From Flavobacteriales bacterium (lineage in GTDB: Bacteria > Bacteroidota > Bacteroidia > Flavobacteriales > BACL11), in the NCBI GenBank assembly GCA_002724895.1, contig PBQB01000096.1, forward strand, positions 1 through 14,463: 14,463 nucleotides of DNA, given 5' to 3'. Below the pieces are notes generated by a model, which saw nothing but the letters and a program-made list of their open reading frames with translations, was not told the DNA's origin and ran no database searches. Shown piece after piece: positions 13,538 to 14,463 of the stretch; the stretch's first letter is position 1, and each line of letters opens with the position of its first letter. The position numbers and the translations under genes are program-made.

Positions 13538-14463
13538 TAAAAGTAAGTGTTATAGGAGCTGGTACAATGGGTATGGGAATTGCACAGATAGCTGCAACAA
13601 AGGGGCATAAAGTATGCTTATATGACAACTATGATGGTGCTATAGAAAATGCAAATAAAAGAATTAAAAAAATATTAAATAGATTAGTAGAAAAAAAAAG
13701 AATAACTGATTTAGAAAAAAAAGAAATAATTAATCGCATTCATTTCTCAACAAAACTAGATGAAATTCAAAAAAGTAATATTGTTATTGAAGCTATCATT
13801 GAGAATATTAAAATTAAAAAAGATATCTTTTCAAAAATAGAAGAAATAGTCGATAAGGATTGTATTCTTGCTTCCAACACATCTTCTCTTTCAATTGCTT
13901 CTATTGCTTCAGCATGTGAGCATGCTGAACGTGTTATTGGAATACACTTTTTTAATCCTGCACCATTAATGCCACTTGTAGAAATAATTCCCGCCATACA
14001 AACATCTGAAAACACATTAATTGAAGCAAAAAAAATAATTGATGGATGGGAAAAGGTTAGTGTCATAACTAAAGATACTCCAGGCTTTATTGTTAATAGA
14101 GTTGCTAGACCGTTCTATGGAGAAGCTATCAGAATATATGAAGAAGGTATTGCTGATTTTGCAACAATTGACTGGTCAATGAAAGAAATAGGAGGATTCA
14201 AAATGGGGCCTTTTGAATTAATGGACTATATTGGAAATGATATAAACTATATTGTTACCGAAACAGTATTCAGGTCTTTTTATTTTGATCCTAGATATAA
14301 ACCCTCATTTACTCAAAAAAGAATGATGGAAGCAGGATATTTAGGAAGAAAAACAGGTAGAGGATTTTATGATTATAATAATAATAATAATAAACCTAAT
14401 GAAAAAAATAATAGAAAACTAGGAAAAAAGATTTTATGGAGAATACTTTGTATGCTTATAAAT
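13534..14463 (+). CDS. paaH: PaaH, 3-hydroxyacyl-CoA dehydrogenase (partial, 3' end outside window)
   Basis: Begins at the ATG of an ATGA overlap with paaG and stays open for 310 codons to the window end. The NAD-binding Rossmann motif is VIGAGTMGMGIAQIAA (6-21). Catalytic residues fit the family: Ser117 (NTSSLS), His138 (GIHFFNPAPLMPLVE), Glu150 and Asn188 (DTPGFIVNRV). The first C-terminal helical domain (about 185-280) ends in GYLGRKTGRGFYDY (268-281), then an Asn-rich linker. In phenylacetate degradation PaaH oxidises (3S)-3-hydroxyadipyl-CoA with NAD+. The second helical domain begins near the window edge (LWRILCMLIN). A general 3-hydroxybutyryl-CoA dehydrogenase is possible, but operon position favours PaaH. 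Confidence 0.88.
   Translation, partial: MIKVSVIGAGTMGMGIAQIAATKGHKVCLYDNYDGAIENANKRIKKILNRLVEKKRITDLEKKEIINRIHFSTKLDEIQKSNIVIEAIIENIKIKKDIFSKIEEIVDKDCILASNTSSLSIASIASACEHAERVIGIHFFNPAPLMPLVEIIPAIQTSENTLIEAKKIIDGWEKVSVITKDTPGFIVNRVARPFYGEAIRIYEEGIADFATIDWSMKEIGGFKMGPFELMDYIGNDINYIVTETVFRSFYFDPRYKPSFTQKRMMEAGYLGRKTGRGFYDYNNNNNKPNEKNNRKLGKKILWRILCMLIN

Noticed and set aside
13767..14066. Minus-strand frame of 99 codons
   Set aside because: Antisense to paaH, whose motifs cover this region.

Overview
The window is very AT-rich and reads as a chromosomal segment of a Bacteroidota bacterium, most likely a marine-type Flavobacteriales. Four things point there: a DUF4249 lipoprotein, type IX secretion (T9SS) C-terminal tails, the near absence of Shine-Dalgarno sequences, and TAnnTTTG boxes (the Bacteroidota -7 promoter element) in front of ten transcription units. 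Coding density is very high. No stretch over 300 bases lacks a gene, and the largest gap is the 96-bp paaE/paaA divergent region. No tRNA, rRNA, CRISPR array, insertion sequence or phage gene was seen.

Positions 1-2343 look like a zinc (or other metal) homeostasis island. A Fur-family regulator of Zur type, an ABC ATPase of the LolD/MacB type and an FtsX/MacB-like permease with a 37-residue His-rich tract form a tight minus-strand operon, and the permease runs off the left edge. A MerC-domain membrane protein is transcribed divergently. The two promoters lie back to back over an imperfect dyad that is a candidate operator.

Positions 2364-6282 are a mosaic of single genes. They are a PETase-like secreted alpha/beta hydrolase with a conserved Ser-Asp-His triad, a DoxX-like membrane protein, two unrelated SAM methyltransferases, and an intradiol-dioxygenase-like enzyme that carries both a twin-arginine-like N-terminus and a T9SS sorting domain.

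Positions 6392-9134 hold a MarC-family membrane protein, a one-PDZ HtrA/DegS-like protease and an orphan DUF4249 lipoprotein.

Positions 9169-14463 are the phenylacetate (paa) catabolic locus. paaE (reductase) is on the minus strand, divergent from paaA-paaB-paaC-paaD-paaG-paaH, with paaH cut by the right edge. PaaE would pass electrons from NADPH to the PaaABC epoxidase. PaaD would help mature its metal centres. PaaG isomerises the epoxide to the oxepin-CoA, and PaaH acts in the later beta-oxidation steps. Ring-opening and thiolase genes (paaZ, paaJ), the CoA ligase (paaK) and a regulator are not in the window and may lie to the right.
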